Assembly: GCF_020991455.1 (NCBI RefSeq)
Contig: NZ_JAJMOX010000014.1
Span: 124,001-188,000, forward strand
Direction: 5' to 3'
Length of the DNA stretch: 64,000 nt
Origin: Flavobacterium sp. JAS
Lineage (GTDB): Bacteria; Bacteroidota; Bacteroidia; Flavobacteriales; Flavobacteriaceae
In this document: positions 1-8,002 of the stretch, in pieces
How the letters are laid out: each line of letters starts with the position of its first letter
How positions within the stretch are numbered: position 1 is the first letter of the stretch
Notes under the pieces: model-generated
The model's input: the letters and a program-made list of their open reading frames with translations, nothing else
Database searches by the model: none
What the model was told of the DNA's origin: nothing
Position numbers and translations under genes: made by a program

Positions 1-95
1 ACACCTTTTGGTTCGTTGTCGTTGTCATCGTTCGAACAAGAAACGAATAACGAAACGCTAAGCGCTATTAAAAATAATTTACTAAACTTCATCAT
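1..95 (-). CDS. Truncated N-terminus of a lipoprotein, possibly BtuG-like
   Basis: The first 31 codons of a gene that runs off the left edge. It begins ATG-ATG at 95 and encodes a hydrophobic leader ending in a lipobox (L-F-V-S-C), followed by an Asp/Asn-rich linker typical of Bacteroidota surface lipoproteins. The start lies only 1 bp after the stop of the BtuB-like receptor, so the two are surely cotranscribed and fall under the same cobalamin riboswitch. By context it could be a BtuG-type or beta-propeller B12-capture lipoprotein, which commonly partners BtuB in this phylum. That is inference, because the mature domain lies outside the window. Confidence 0.75.
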   Translation of the reverse strand, partial: MMKFSKLFLIALSVSLFVSCSNDDNDNEPKG

Positions 96-96
96 A

Positions 97-1950
97 TTAA
101 AAATTTAAGGTTAAATACATATTAAAATTGCGACCCGGCATAGGTCTGTCTTCTAAACTTTCATACTCCTCATTAAAGAGATTCAGCACCTGAATGCCAA
201 GTTTGAAGGTTTTTAAGAATTTAAAATCATAATCAATCCCGATGTTTGAAACGGTATAATCATTTATAATTTCTTTTGGATCATTGTCGGCTCTTGTATA
301 AACAAAGCCATTGTACAAAAACTGATAATAAGCAGAAATTCTATTTCTTGAATAAGAAACTGCCCCTGTTACTTTATTAAAAGGCACAAAAAAGAGTTGT
401 TTTTTTGTTGCATCGTCTTTAGAAACCGTATAAGCGTAAGTTGCATTCGCTGCAAAGTAATTTTTACCGTATTGTTTTTTCCAGCCCAATAAAGTTTCTG
501 TTCCGTAGCTGTTTACGTTGTCAGTATTTTTTGGTGACCAGATACCATTACTGCCAGGAACCCATTGTAGCAAATCCTTTATTTTCATGTAATAAACGGT
601 TTGAGTCAATGAGATATTTTTGAAGGTAAAAACGTTTCCTATTTCTGCCTGATACGAACTTTCAGGCTTTAAATCCGGATTTCCACCTTGTTCCCAATAC
701 AAATCATTAAAGGTTGGAATTCTGAAATTTCGGGATAAATTCAATTTCAAATTGTACAATTTGCCAAATTGATACGAGGATCCTAAAGAAAATAAAAGCG
801 GAGATTCATAATTGTCTGTAAACTCTTTTCGGATTCCGAATTCATTTTTCCAATCTGACGAAAGATCTTGTTTTACCAAAATAGCAGCAGAACTAATTTC
901 TCTAACATGATTTCCAAAACCACTTCCGTAACCTTTTGTTCTGTTGTAATCCAGAACTCCATTTATTTGTGTCGATTTGAAAATCTTGTAGCCTAAATCA
1001 ACTTTGGTAATCAGGCTTTCCGTTTTTCCGTAAGTATAGTTATTGTTTGAATTGTCAGGAAAATACTGATAGTTTTCGAAGATATAGGCCGTTTTGAAAT
1101 TGGTCGTAAACTTGCCAAAATCACCATCATACTCTAATAAGTTTCTATTGAAACCATTTATGTACTTGGATTTGGTTTCTGATTCTGAAATTAAAGAAGT
1201 ATTTCGATCCGTATTTGAAGTCTGACTGTATAATTTTAAACTGTTTTTAGCGTCGAATTTATAACCAACATTCGCGCTCATTGTTATAACATCGTATTGA
1301 CCGTTTTGGTTCCAGCGTTGTTCGCCTTTCCAGTTATACTTATTTATATACTTATAATCATTTGTCGAACTGTTTTTAGAAAAGCCAATTTGTGCACTCC
1401 ATTTTTCGTTCGAAATGTTGGTTTTATAGTTGATTCCGATAGTATTGAAACTTCCATAATCAAGTTTTAAATTAGTCTCAAATCGATTATAAAATGCCAA
1501 ATCGTTGTTTAAGTGTACAGTTCCTCCAACGGCACCACTTCCATAAATAACACTTCCTCCGCCAGCTTTTACGCTTATAGAATTATAATCAGAACCTGAA
1601 ATTGTATTAAAATCAGTGCTTCCGTTCATTTGAGAATTAATATTGATTCCGTTCCAGATTACGGCCGTTTGAGATGAAGTAGTTCCTCTAAAAGATACCG
1701 TTGAGAGCATTCCACGTCCGTATTCTTTGAAGTAAATTGTTGAATTGAAGTTTAAAAGATCAGTTAATAAAGCCTCATTTTTATTAATAACCGAATCATT
1801 GAGTTTTAAAACCGACTGTGAATTGGAGTATTTTTTAAGATTTGCATCAGATACCAGAACTTCTTTCAGTTTAGTAATAGAGTCGTTCTGCGCCGAAATA
1901 ATTTGGCACAATAAAAGAAAACAAAAAGCAAAACGTTTTTTTAAAGTCAT
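97..1950 (-). CDS. btuB: TonB-dependent outer-membrane receptor, BtuB-like (cobalamin)
   Basis: 617-residue outer-membrane receptor. An N-terminal signal peptide ends near S-A-Q (about residue 20). A plug domain follows (about 30-140; contains the typical S-F-R-G-T and V-I-W-N-G-I segments), then a 22-strand-type barrel ending in the aromatic terminus L-T-L-N-F. Role: TonB-driven uptake of corrinoids across the outer membrane. I chose the ATG at 1950, which yields a clean signal peptide. A longer frame to 2115 exists only because the riboswitch has no stop codon in that frame. The cobalamin riboswitch directly upstream and the cob genes beyond it support B12 as substrate over another siderophore-like ligand. 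Confidence 0.88.
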   Translation of the reverse strand: MTLKKRFAFCFLLLCQIISAQNDSITKLKEVLVSDANLKKYSNSQSVLKLNDSVINKNEALLTDLLNFNSTIYFKEYGRGMLSTVSFRGTTSSQTAVIWNGININSQMNGSTDFNTISGSDYNSISVKAGGGSVIYGSGAVGGTVHLNNDLAFYNRFETNLKLDYGSFNTIGINYKTNISNEKWSAQIGFSKNSSTNDYKYINKYNWKGEQRWNQNGQYDVITMSANVGYKFDAKNSLKLYSQTSNTDRNTSLISESETKSKYINGFNRNLLEYDGDFGKFTTNFKTAYIFENYQYFPDNSNNNYTYGKTESLITKVDLGYKIFKSTQINGVLDYNRTKGYGSGFGNHVREISSAAILVKQDLSSDWKNEFGIRKEFTDNYESPLLFSLGSSYQFGKLYNLKLNLSRNFRIPTFNDLYWEQGGNPDLKPESSYQAEIGNVFTFKNISLTQTVYYMKIKDLLQWVPGSNGIWSPKNTDNVNSYGTETLLGWKKQYGKNYFAANATYAYTVSKDDATKKQLFFVPFNKVTGAVSYSRNRISAYYQFLYNGFVYTRADNDPKEIINDYTVSNIGIDYDFKFLKTFKLGIQVLNLFNEEYESLEDRPMPGRNFNMYLTLNF

Positions 1951-1984
1951 AATTTCTACACTCTTTTTCCCGAGAGCTCGATAT

Positions 1985-2140
1985 TCGTTACAAAGGCAGG
2001 TCTCCTGGCTCGCGTCTTGTTGTTTACCTTCCCATTCGCCGGGGCGAGCAGTGGTTTTGTAGTAACAACAAGCATCCTGTTCAGGATTAAGCTTACAGTT
2101 GCGGGTACAGCTCAAGATTTATACTTGATTCCCTTTTAAT
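1985..2140 (-). ncRNA. Cobalamin (AdoCbl-type) riboswitch
   Basis: On the minus strand the B12-box AGCCAGGAGACCTGCC is intact at 2010-1995. It is preceded by the other conserved cobalamin-aptamer blocks, including the GGGAA-GG segment near 2036 and the CTGTACCCGC segment at 2110-2101. It sits 35-45 nt upstream of the btuB start codon, so it probably shuts off receptor expression when B12 is plentiful. Whether control is by transcription or translation cannot be settled; no clear U-run terminator is seen before the start codon. Confidence 0.95.
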
Positions 2141-2177
2141 GTGTTTTTTTAATAAAAATACAACCTTAAATTTCGTG

Positions 2178-2209
2178 CAAAGATAAAGTTAAAATTATTG
2201 AATTTTCAA
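2178..2209 (-). promoter_or_regulatory. Flavobacterial promoter of the btuB riboswitch transcript
   Basis: Minus strand: TTG at 2209-2207, a 21-bp spacer, then TATCTTTG at 2185-2178. This matches the Bacteroidota TTG-N17-23-TAnnTTTG consensus. The predicted start near 2171 lies about 30 nt before the riboswitch. Confidence 0.75.
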
Positions 2210-2295
2210 ATTTGTTTTAGCTTTTCGAGAAAAATCTAAACAAAACGAGGTTTAGAGCCTACTTTTCAGATATAAATCTTACAAATCTATTTGAA

Positions 2296-2322
2296 CACGA
2301 ATTTCACGAATTGCCACGAATT
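2296..2322. repeat. CACGAATT triple direct repeat in the cobC-riboswitch gap
   Basis: Three copies of CACGAATT start at 2296, 2305 and 2315. The 456-bp stretch between btuB and cobC otherwise holds the riboswitch, its promoter and AT-rich DNA with no convincing gene. Similar CACGAATT strings are familiar intergenic repeats in Bacteroidota; their role is unknown. Confidence 0.6.
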
Positions 2323-2406
2323 TATACCAATTTGTTACCCGAGACTGAAAGTCGAACAGGTGAAACAAATTAGTATTGTTTCTAGATTTGTGTACTGATG
2401 GTAGAT

Positions 2407-2943
2407 TTAGAATTTTATTTTAATGACCTGACCAAAGTCTACTTTGTTGTTAAAAGCATCCTTGAGAGGTAATGAAGTATGATGACATAAGAGACTTCTT
2501 ATAACCCCGGCATGGGCTATGATAACAATAGGATCTGCTATTTTTTTTGAAGTTAGATTGGATAAAAAATCGGCAACTCTTTTATGTAATTCAACAAAAG
2601 ATTCTCCGTTTGAAACCTTAATGTTGACAAAATCTTCCATCCACGGATTGAGTTCTTCCGGTGAGATATCATTCCAGGTTTTCATTTCCCAATCACCAAA
2701 ATTCATTTCCATTAATCGTTCTTCTTTTTCAAACGAAATGGTTTTAATATTCTTCTTGATGTATTCTGCTAAAATTACACAGCGCTTTAAAGGGCTTGAA
2801 AAAATAATTGCTTCTGCGGGCAATTGCGAAAGAATATTTTCAAAAATTAAATCAAAAGGTTCAACCAGATTTACATCAGATTGTCCGTAACAGATACCTT
2901 TTTCGCAAACAGTCTCAGTGTGTCTAACTAGATAAATTTCCAT
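2407..2943 (-). CDS. cobC: Alpha-ribazole phosphatase-like histidine phosphatase
   Basis: 178 residues of the phosphoglycerate-mutase-like family. The catalytic L-V-R-H-T signature is at residues 5-9, S-S-P-L-K-R is near 50, a G-D-W-E motif near 90, and the second catalytic A-H-A-G-V near 143. CobC removes phosphate from alpha-ribazole-5'-phosphate (or adenosylcobalamin-5'-phosphate) late in nucleotide-loop assembly. The gene overlaps the 3' end of cobS by 16 bp, which supports translational coupling and the cobalamin role over a generic phosphatase. Confidence 0.88.
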   Translation of the reverse strand: MEIYLVRHTETVCEKGICYGQSDVNLVEPFDLIFENILSQLPAEAIIFSSPLKRCVILAEYIKKNIKTISFEKEERLMEMNFGDWEMKTWNDISPEELNPWMEDFVNIKVSNGESFVELHKRVADFLSNLTSKKIADPIVIIAHAGVIRSLLCHHTSLPLKDAFNNKVDFGQVIKIKF

Positions 2944-3719
2944 ATCAAAAGAATACTTAAATAATAAACCACTTCACAAACTTGTTGCGTTGCACCAAGG
3001 CAATCTCCGGTATAACCACCAATCCATTTTTGGAAATAACGTGCCAAAAAATAACGCATTATAAAAACAGGAATAAGTGCCAAAAGAAATTTATATTGGA
3101 AATAAGAGAAAATGAATAACGGAATTAATCCGAAGAAAAACGATCCTAAAATTTCTTTCCAAGTATGTTTTTTAGCAATAGGTTTACTTTTGCTCGAAGC
3201 ATCATCACGAGAATATTCATGTGTGAAAATGATTGAAATAGCTGCTAAACGACTTAAAGCATGAGCAGAAATAAATAAAAGAAAAATAAGAAGATAAGAG
3301 TTTTCATTTGCGAAAAGCGAAATAGATTCTGAAAGCAATTTGAATTTCAGTAAAAAAAGTAAAACCAAACCAATTGCTCCATAAGCACCAATGGCGCTGT
3401 CTTTCATAATCATCAGGATTTTTTCTTTGGTCCAGCCTCCGCCAAAACCATCACAAACATCAGCGAATCCATCTTCGTGAAAAGCTCCGGTTGTCAATAT
3501 AGAAGCGATAATAGCTAAGATTACAGCGCTTTCTGTTGAAAGAAAAAGTGAAAAAAGATAAAATGCTAAAAAAGAAATGCTGCCAACAATCCAACCAATG
3601 AAAGGGAAATATCGTGTTGCTTTATTCAAATAATCAGGATCGTGTTTAATGTTTTTCGGACATGGAATTCTGGTGTAAAACATTAAACAGGTAAAGAAAA
3701 TATGTAGTTCTTTTTTCAT
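2928..3719 (-). CDS. cobS: Adenosylcobinamide-GDP ribazoletransferase (cobalamin synthase)
   Basis: 263-residue polytopic inner-membrane enzyme. It joins adenosylcobinamide-GDP to alpha-ribazole (phosphate) to complete the nucleotide loop. The family's acidic metal site is visible as H-E-D-G-F-A-D-V-C-D-G-F-G-G-G around residues 82-96, followed by I-M-K-D-S-x-I-G-A-Y-G. Six or so hydrophobic helices span the rest, and length is normal for CobS. It is followed with overlap by cobC and preceded by a 190-bp gap that carries a dispersed palindrome, so cobS-cobC may have their own transcription start. Confidence 0.95.
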   Translation of the reverse strand: MKKELHIFFTCLMFYTRIPCPKNIKHDPDYLNKATRYFPFIGWIVGSISFLAFYLFSLFLSTESAVILAIIASILTTGAFHEDGFADVCDGFGGGWTKEKILMIMKDSAIGAYGAIGLVLLFLLKFKLLSESISLFANENSYLLIFLLFISAHALSRLAAISIIFTHEYSRDDASSKSKPIAKKHTWKEILGSFFFGLIPLFIFSYFQYKFLLALIPVFIMRYFLARYFQKWIGGYTGDCLGATQQVCEVVYYLSILLIWKFI

Positions 3720-3766
3720 TTAAAGAGATCTTTTTTTATATTTTAAGAAAATATTCTAGTTAGTTT

Positions 3767-3866
3767 TGTCATTTCGACGAAGGAGAAATCCTCGCAAGAA
3801 ACTCGACAAAGATTGGCTTTTAGGAATGGAGCTACTTGCGAGGATTTCTCCTTCGTCGAAATGACA
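3767..3866. repeat. Dispersed palindrome with perfect 32-bp arms
   Basis: Perfect inverted repeat: arms 3767-3798 and 3835-3866, separated by 36 nt. The arm contains ATTTCGACGAAGGAGAAATC. It fills the cobS/bluB-cobT gap. Elements of this type recur between genes in Flavobacterium. It could act as a bidirectional terminator-like RNA hairpin or be a non-autonomous mobile element. A degenerate relative of the word appears at 29368-29406. Confidence 0.85.
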
Positions 3867-3910
3867 CATTGGTGAAAAACATTGTCTTTCTGATGACAAA
3901 TATAGAAAGT

Positions 3911-5590
3911 TTACTTCCTACTAACCCCAGCACTTTCAAAACTAGCCATTTCATTTAAAAAAGCCTCGGCAGATTTTAAAATCGGGAAAGCAACAGCACA
4001 GCCAGTTCCTTCACCCAAACGCAAATCTAGGTTTAAAATTGGTTTTGCTTCTAAATAATTTAATAATTTTTGATGCGCTTTTTCGGCAGAACAATGACAG
4101 AAAACGGCATTTTTATGAATATCAGGATTCATCTTTGAAGCAATTAAAAATGCAACGCTACAAATAAAACCGTCTACCAAAATGAGCATTTTGTTCTCAA
4201 ATGCAGTTAACATTCCGCTTGCCATTTGAATAATTTCAAAACCTCCAAAATAAGCCAATTGTTGTTTTAATTCGGCTTGACCGGAATAATTTTCAATCGC
4301 TTTTTTAAGTAAATCATGTTTCTGACGAAGTTTCTCGTCTTCAACACCGGTTCCTTTTCCTACGCATTCTTCAATAGAAAAACCGGTTATAAGACTCATT
4401 AAAACCGAAGCTGTCGATGTATTTCCAATTCCCATTTCGCCAAAACCAATGCAGTTAGAACCTGTTTTAGCAATATCTTCAACGATAGATTTTCCTTTTT
4501 CGAAGCACAATTCCAATTCCGATTCACTCATTGCCGGAATATGCAAGAAAGACTGAGTTCCTTTTGCTATTTTAGCATGAATTAGATTTGCATTTGTGGG
4601 AAAATCATAATTGACACCGGCATCAACAATCGATAGCTGAATATTATTTTGATTGCAAAAGACATTTATCGCTGCACCACCTTCTAGGAAATTACCAACC
4701 ATTTGCCGGGTCACATCTTGCGGATAAGCACTCACGCCATGATTGGCAATACCGTGATCAGCTGCAAAAACAACAATGTTTGGATTTATTATTTTGGGGT
4801 TTAAAGTTTCAAAAACCGTTGCCATCTGAAAAGCTAAGGTTTCCAGAGTTCCCAAAGCGCCAATAGGTTTGGTTTTAGAATCTATCTTGTCCTGTAGAAG
4901 TGTACTGAAACCATTCTGACTTTCAGCGGAAGCTTTAAATTTTAATTCAAAATCTAAAACAGGATTCACAGTAATATTTTTAATTTCTGTACAATCCGGA
5001 ACTGCCGATTTTTGTTTCCAATGCAATTGTTGTAACATGGGCTGATTATCATAATTCGTAGCGGGTTTTCCGATACAGAAATAGCCCAAAGGTTCAATAT
5101 TTTCGGGTAAATCAAGAATCTTTTTAAACTGATAATAATTCAAAATCGAAACCCAACCCATTCCATAACCTTGTTCTGTAAGTGATAGCCAAATATTCTG
5201 TGCCGCACAAACCGAACTAAATTTGACAGCTTCATTACTGCCAACTGTCCCAATCGTAAACTGATTTAAAACGGCGCGGTCGTAAGCAATAATAAGTCCA
5301 ATTGGAGCTTCTTCTATTGCTTCTAATTTCAATGATTTATAATGTTCTTTTTGTTCCGGATTATCGGTAAGTTCCTCCGCTTTTTTATTATAATCTAAAA
5401 ACAGATTTTTTACAGCATTTTTAACCTCAGGAGATTTTATGATATAATATCTTGTAGCATCCGTCAGTCCAACAGATGGTGCCCAATGTCCAGCTTGTAA
5501 GGCTTTCTCGATTACTTCATCAGGAACCTCATCAGTTGTAAAGTGTCGGGTATCACGGCGAGATTTTAATATATCATCTAAGTAACTCAT
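3911..5590 (-). CDS. bluB-cobT: BluB-CobT fusion: DMB synthase plus DMB phosphoribosyltransferase
   Basis: 559-residue two-domain enzyme. Residues 1 to about 205 are BluB, the flavin-destructase nitroreductase relative that makes 5,6-dimethylbenzimidazole (DMB) from FMNH2 and O2. It shows R-R-D-T-R-H-F near 11 and G-Y-G-M-G-W-V-S-I near 142. Residues about 215-559 are CobT, which converts DMB plus nicotinate mononucleotide to alpha-ribazole phosphate. It shows F-A-A-D-H-G-I, S-A-Y-P-Q-D-V-T, G-G-A-A-I-N-V, G-I-G-N-T-S-T-A and the G-E-G-T-G loop with the catalytic Glu at about 527. Both halves look active. The fusion would couple synthesis of the lower ligand to its activation. Confidence 0.95.
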   Translation of the reverse strand: MSYLDDILKSRRDTRHFTTDEVPDEVIEKALQAGHWAPSVGLTDATRYYIIKSPEVKNAVKNLFLDYNKKAEELTDNPEQKEHYKSLKLEAIEEAPIGLIIAYDRAVLNQFTIGTVGSNEAVKFSSVCAAQNIWLSLTEQGYGMGWVSILNYYQFKKILDLPENIEPLGYFCIGKPATNYDNQPMLQQLHWKQKSAVPDCTEIKNITVNPVLDFELKFKASAESQNGFSTLLQDKIDSKTKPIGALGTLETLAFQMATVFETLNPKIINPNIVVFAADHGIANHGVSAYPQDVTRQMVGNFLEGGAAINVFCNQNNIQLSIVDAGVNYDFPTNANLIHAKIAKGTQSFLHIPAMSESELELCFEKGKSIVEDIAKTGSNCIGFGEMGIGNTSTASVLMSLITGFSIEECVGKGTGVEDEKLRQKHDLLKKAIENYSGQAELKQQLAYFGGFEIIQMASGMLTAFENKMLILVDGFICSVAFLIASKMNPDIHKNAVFCHCSAEKAHQKLLNYLEAKPILNLDLRLGEGTGCAVAFPILKSAEAFLNEMASFESAGVSRK

Positions 5591-5608
5591 GTTATTTAAG
5601 TTTCAATT

Positions 5609-5691
5609 TTTTAAATTCCAAATTCCAATTCTATTAGAATTTAAATATTTAAGTAAAGGTAAAGTATCGCTTTGGAATTTGGAATTTAAAA
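5609..5691. repeat. AT-rich inverted repeat reaching into the cobU 3' end
   Basis: Perfect 20-bp arms at 5609-5628 and 5672-5691, the latter reading TTGGAATTTGGAATTTAAAA. The right arm supplies the last codons and stop of cobU. The same 20-mer recurs at 40159-40178 and a close relative at 45737-45757. Confidence 0.8.
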
Positions 5692-6210
5692 TTTGGAATT
5701 TGATCCCTTGATTTTGACCGGAATTCCAGAAACCATCAACACAACCTCATCGGCATTTGAGGCAAGAAACTGATTCATCCAGCCTTGCAATTCGGTAAAT
5801 TTTCTTCCAATATGAGTTTCAGCATGAACGCCCATTCCAATTTCGTTGGTTACGATAATCAAAGTTGCATTTTCCTGGCTGGCGATCGAAAGAAATTCTT
5901 TTTTAGCTTCTTCTAAACTTAGGGCAACATCATTTTTATGATCAATAAAAAAGTTCGTTAACCATAATGTTACGCAATCAATTAAAGCAACTTTTCCGTT
6001 AAAATCAATTTCGCTTAAATGTTTTTCTTTCTCAATATTTGTCCAACGCTCATCGCGTTCCTGCTGATGTCTGTCTATTCTGTTCTGGAAATCGGCATCC
6101 CATTTTCTGGCCGTCGCCACATACATTGGAGAATCTGAAAGTTGTAAGGCTAAATTTTGAGCATAACTGCTTTTTCCTGATCGTTCTCCTCCGGTAATTA
6201 AGTAAATCAT
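5686..6210 (-). CDS. cobU: Bifunctional adenosylcobinamide kinase/guanylyltransferase
   Basis: 174 residues. The P-loop G-G-E-R-S-G-K-S is at 7-14, and the R-I-D-R-H-Q-x-E-R segment around 44-52 contains the His that is guanylylated in CobU. A C-D-V-x-T-L-W-L-T-like V-T-L-W-L-T motif is near 82. It phosphorylates adenosylcobinamide and transfers GMP, giving the substrate of CobS. It is first of the minus-strand cob genes (cobU, bluB-cobT, cobS, cobC). Its C-terminus S-N-S-K-F is encoded by a dispersed repeat arm, so the native end may have been overwritten. Confidence 0.94.
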   Translation of the reverse strand: MIYLITGGERSGKSSYAQNLALQLSDSPMYVATARKWDADFQNRIDRHQQERDERWTNIEKEKHLSEIDFNGKVALIDCVTLWLTNFFIDHKNDVALSLEEAKKEFLSIASQENATLIIVTNEIGMGVHAETHIGRKFTELQGWMNQFLASNADEVVLMVSGIPVKIKGSNSKF

Positions 6211-6218
6211 TTTTTTTG

Positions 6219-6305
6219 AATTATGAGTTTTGAATTATAAGTTATGAGTTTTGAATAAAATTTCAAGTTACATATTGGGTAACTTATAATTCAAAACTTA
6301 TAATT
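6219..6305. repeat. Imperfect inverted repeat between cobU and the CWC gene
   Basis: 26-bp arms matching at 25 of 26 positions: 6219-6244 and 6280-6305, built from TTTTGAATTATAAGTTA. A single arm of the same family lies at about 11720-11750, between trmL and the pseudouridine synthase. Probably a transcriptional punctuation element or relic repeat. Confidence 0.7.
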
Positions 6306-6314
6306 CATAATTAT

Positions 6315-6677
6315 TTAGTAAGGGCAATGACGACAATCATTTCCGCAGCAGGTTCCTCTTTTTAAGTGAAACCAGGCTTTAAAAACGTAATTTCCGTTTT
6401 CGATATAATAGTCAATTCCTTCGATTAGTTTTTCTTGTTTTGGTAAAGATATTGCTTTATTTTTAAGTGCTTTTTGAGGGGTCATTGTTTCTATATACGC
6501 ATCAATTTTGTCTTCACAAGCTTCTTTAAAGCATGTTGGACAAAGGCAATCTCCTCCTTCTGCGAGGTTGAAAATAGGAGGGAAGTCATTACACCAACAC
6601 TTGTTTTCGGTTGATGTATCTCCACAACTAAAAGGAGAATCACAACTCGAGCAAACTTTTGTTTTTGTGGTATTCAT
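6315..6677 (-). CDS. Cysteine-rich CWC protein with DUF5522-like C-terminus
   Basis: 120 residues with 13 cysteines. The N-terminal half (about 8-60) has C-x2-C, C-x-C and C-x-C-P-x-C clusters of the cysteine-rich CWC family, presumably binding zinc or another metal. The C-terminal half (about 85-120) carries Y-Y-I-E-N-G, W-F-H-L-K-R-G-x-C-C-G and ends C-R-H-C-P-Y, as in DUF5522. No biochemical function is established. It lies upstream of cobU in the same direction, separated by an inverted repeat, and is divergent from btuF, so cotranscription with the cob genes is possible but unproven. Confidence 0.8.
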   Translation of the reverse strand: MNTTKTKVCSSCDSPFSCGDTSTENKCWCNDFPPIFNLAEGGDCLCPTCFKEACEDKIDAYIETMTPQKALKNKAISLPKQEKLIEGIDYYIENGNYVFKAWFHLKRGTCCGNDCRHCPY

Positions 6678-6743
6678 ACGGGTAAGATGGTGTTATTTGG
6701 GTTTTGTAAGAATAAAGGTAAACAAAAAAAATAGAAATTGCCT

Positions 6744-6751
6744 TACCTTTG
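6744..6751 (+). promoter_or_regulatory. Putative -7 box for btuF
   Basis: TACCTTTG matches the TAnnTTTG box, about 104 nt before the btuF ATG. No good TTG is found at the proper spacing upstream. No cobalamin riboswitch motif is present in this leader, in contrast to btuB. Confidence 0.45.
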
Positions 6752-6854
6752 TCGCTATTGAAAATGTAAATTTTGAAAATGCAAAGATTCAAATTACATG
6801 CCATAACAAAGAAAAATAAAGCCAAATTCCTTAAAAAAATAATAAAGCCTATAT

Positions 6855-7997
6855 ATGAGACATTTACTACCTAAATTTATTTTTATTTTATCTTTTTTTC
6901 TTCTCGTTGGATGTAAAAAGAATGAAACTACGGAAATTACTAAACCCGAAATCGCAAAAAATAGTATTGAATATGCTTCCGGACTTTCTATCGTAAAGCA
7001 CGAAGGTTACTCGGTTGTAACAGTTTTAGAACCTTGGCCAAATGCGAATGCAAAGTTTACTTATGTCTTAAAAGAGAAAGATGCAAAAGTTCCTGATAGC
7101 TTGCAAAAATATAATACAATCAAAGTTCCTTTAGAGTCAATTGTGGTGACTTCGACCACTAATATTCCATTTCTTGAAATGTTGGAAGTCGAAAATAAAT
7201 TGGTTGGTTTTCCACATACCGATTATATTTCTTCGGAAAAAACAAGAGTATTAATCGATAAAGGTTCGGTTAAGAATGTTGGTCAGAATGAAAAATTAAA
7301 CGTCGAGCAATTAATAGAACTATCACCGGATCTTATTGTAACCTTTGGAGTTGATAATAACAATCCGATGTTGGAGAATTTGAAAAAAAGCGGACTAAAT
7401 GTTTTTATTCAAGCCGATTGGATGGAGCAATCTCCACTAGGAAAAGCAGAATGGATTAAACTTTACGGAGCTTTGTTTGGGAAGGAAGATAAAGCGAAAG
7501 AGTTGTTTGATAAAATTGTTTTGAGTTATGATCAGGCTAAGAAATTAGTAGCAGATAAGCCATCAACTTCAACTGTTTTGTATGGTTCTATGTATGAGGA
7601 CGTTTGGTACGTTGCCAAGGGAAATAGTTGGGTAGCTCAATTTATGAAAGATGCTCAGGCAAATTATTTATGGGCTGATTTAAAAGGATCAGGAAGCGAA
7701 GGTCTGTCTTTCGAAAAAGTACTTGTTAAGGCAAAAGCGGCGAATTTCTGGATTGCTTCGGGCTCATTTAAAACCTTAGATGAATTTGGAAAAAGTAATC
7801 CGCATTATACTGAATTTGATGCTTACAAATCTAAGAATGTATATAGTTTTGAAGGTAAATTTGGAGCAACAGGTGGAACCATTTATTATGAGTTGGCACC
7901 AAGTCGCCCGGATTTAGTGCTGAAAGATTATATCAAGATTTTTCATCCGGATGTATTGCCAAGTTATGAGTTTACTTTTGCATCTAAATTAAATTAA
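6855..7997 (+). CDS. btuF: ABC transporter substrate-binding lipoprotein (B12), BtuF-like
   Basis: 380 residues. The leader ends L-L-V-G-C at about residue 20, so the mature protein is a lipoprotein. A TroA/BtuF-like two-lobe fold follows, with the V-T-S-T-T-N-I-P-F-L-E-M-L segment of lobe 1, the rigid helix around 190-230 and lobe 2 ending near residue 370. It should deliver corrinoid to the BtuC permease encoded 5 bp downstream. Sequence alone does not exclude iron-siderophore binding; the flanking cob genes argue for B12. Confidence 0.8.
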   Translation: MRHLLPKFIFILSFFLLVGCKKNETTEITKPEIAKNSIEYASGLSIVKHEGYSVVTVLEPWPNANAKFTYVLKEKDAKVPDSLQKYNTIKVPLESIVVTSTTNIPFLEMLEVENKLVGFPHTDYISSEKTRVLIDKGSVKNVGQNEKLNVEQLIELSPDLIVTFGVDNNNPMLENLKKSGLNVFIQADWMEQSPLGKAEWIKLYGALFGKEDKAKELFDKIVLSYDQAKKLVADKPSTSTVLYGSMYEDVWYVAKGNSWVAQFMKDAQANYLWADLKGSGSEGLSFEKVLVKAKAANFWIASGSFKTLDEFGKSNPHYTEFDAYKSKNVYSFEGKFGATGGTIYYELAPSRPDLVLKDYIKIFHPDVLPSYEFTFASKLN

Positions 7998-8002
7998 GAG
8001 CA

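Noticed and set aside
1951..2115. N-terminal extension of the BtuB-like frame to 2115
   Set aside because: The extra 55 codons are the cobalamin riboswitch read as protein. The signal peptide begins at 1950.
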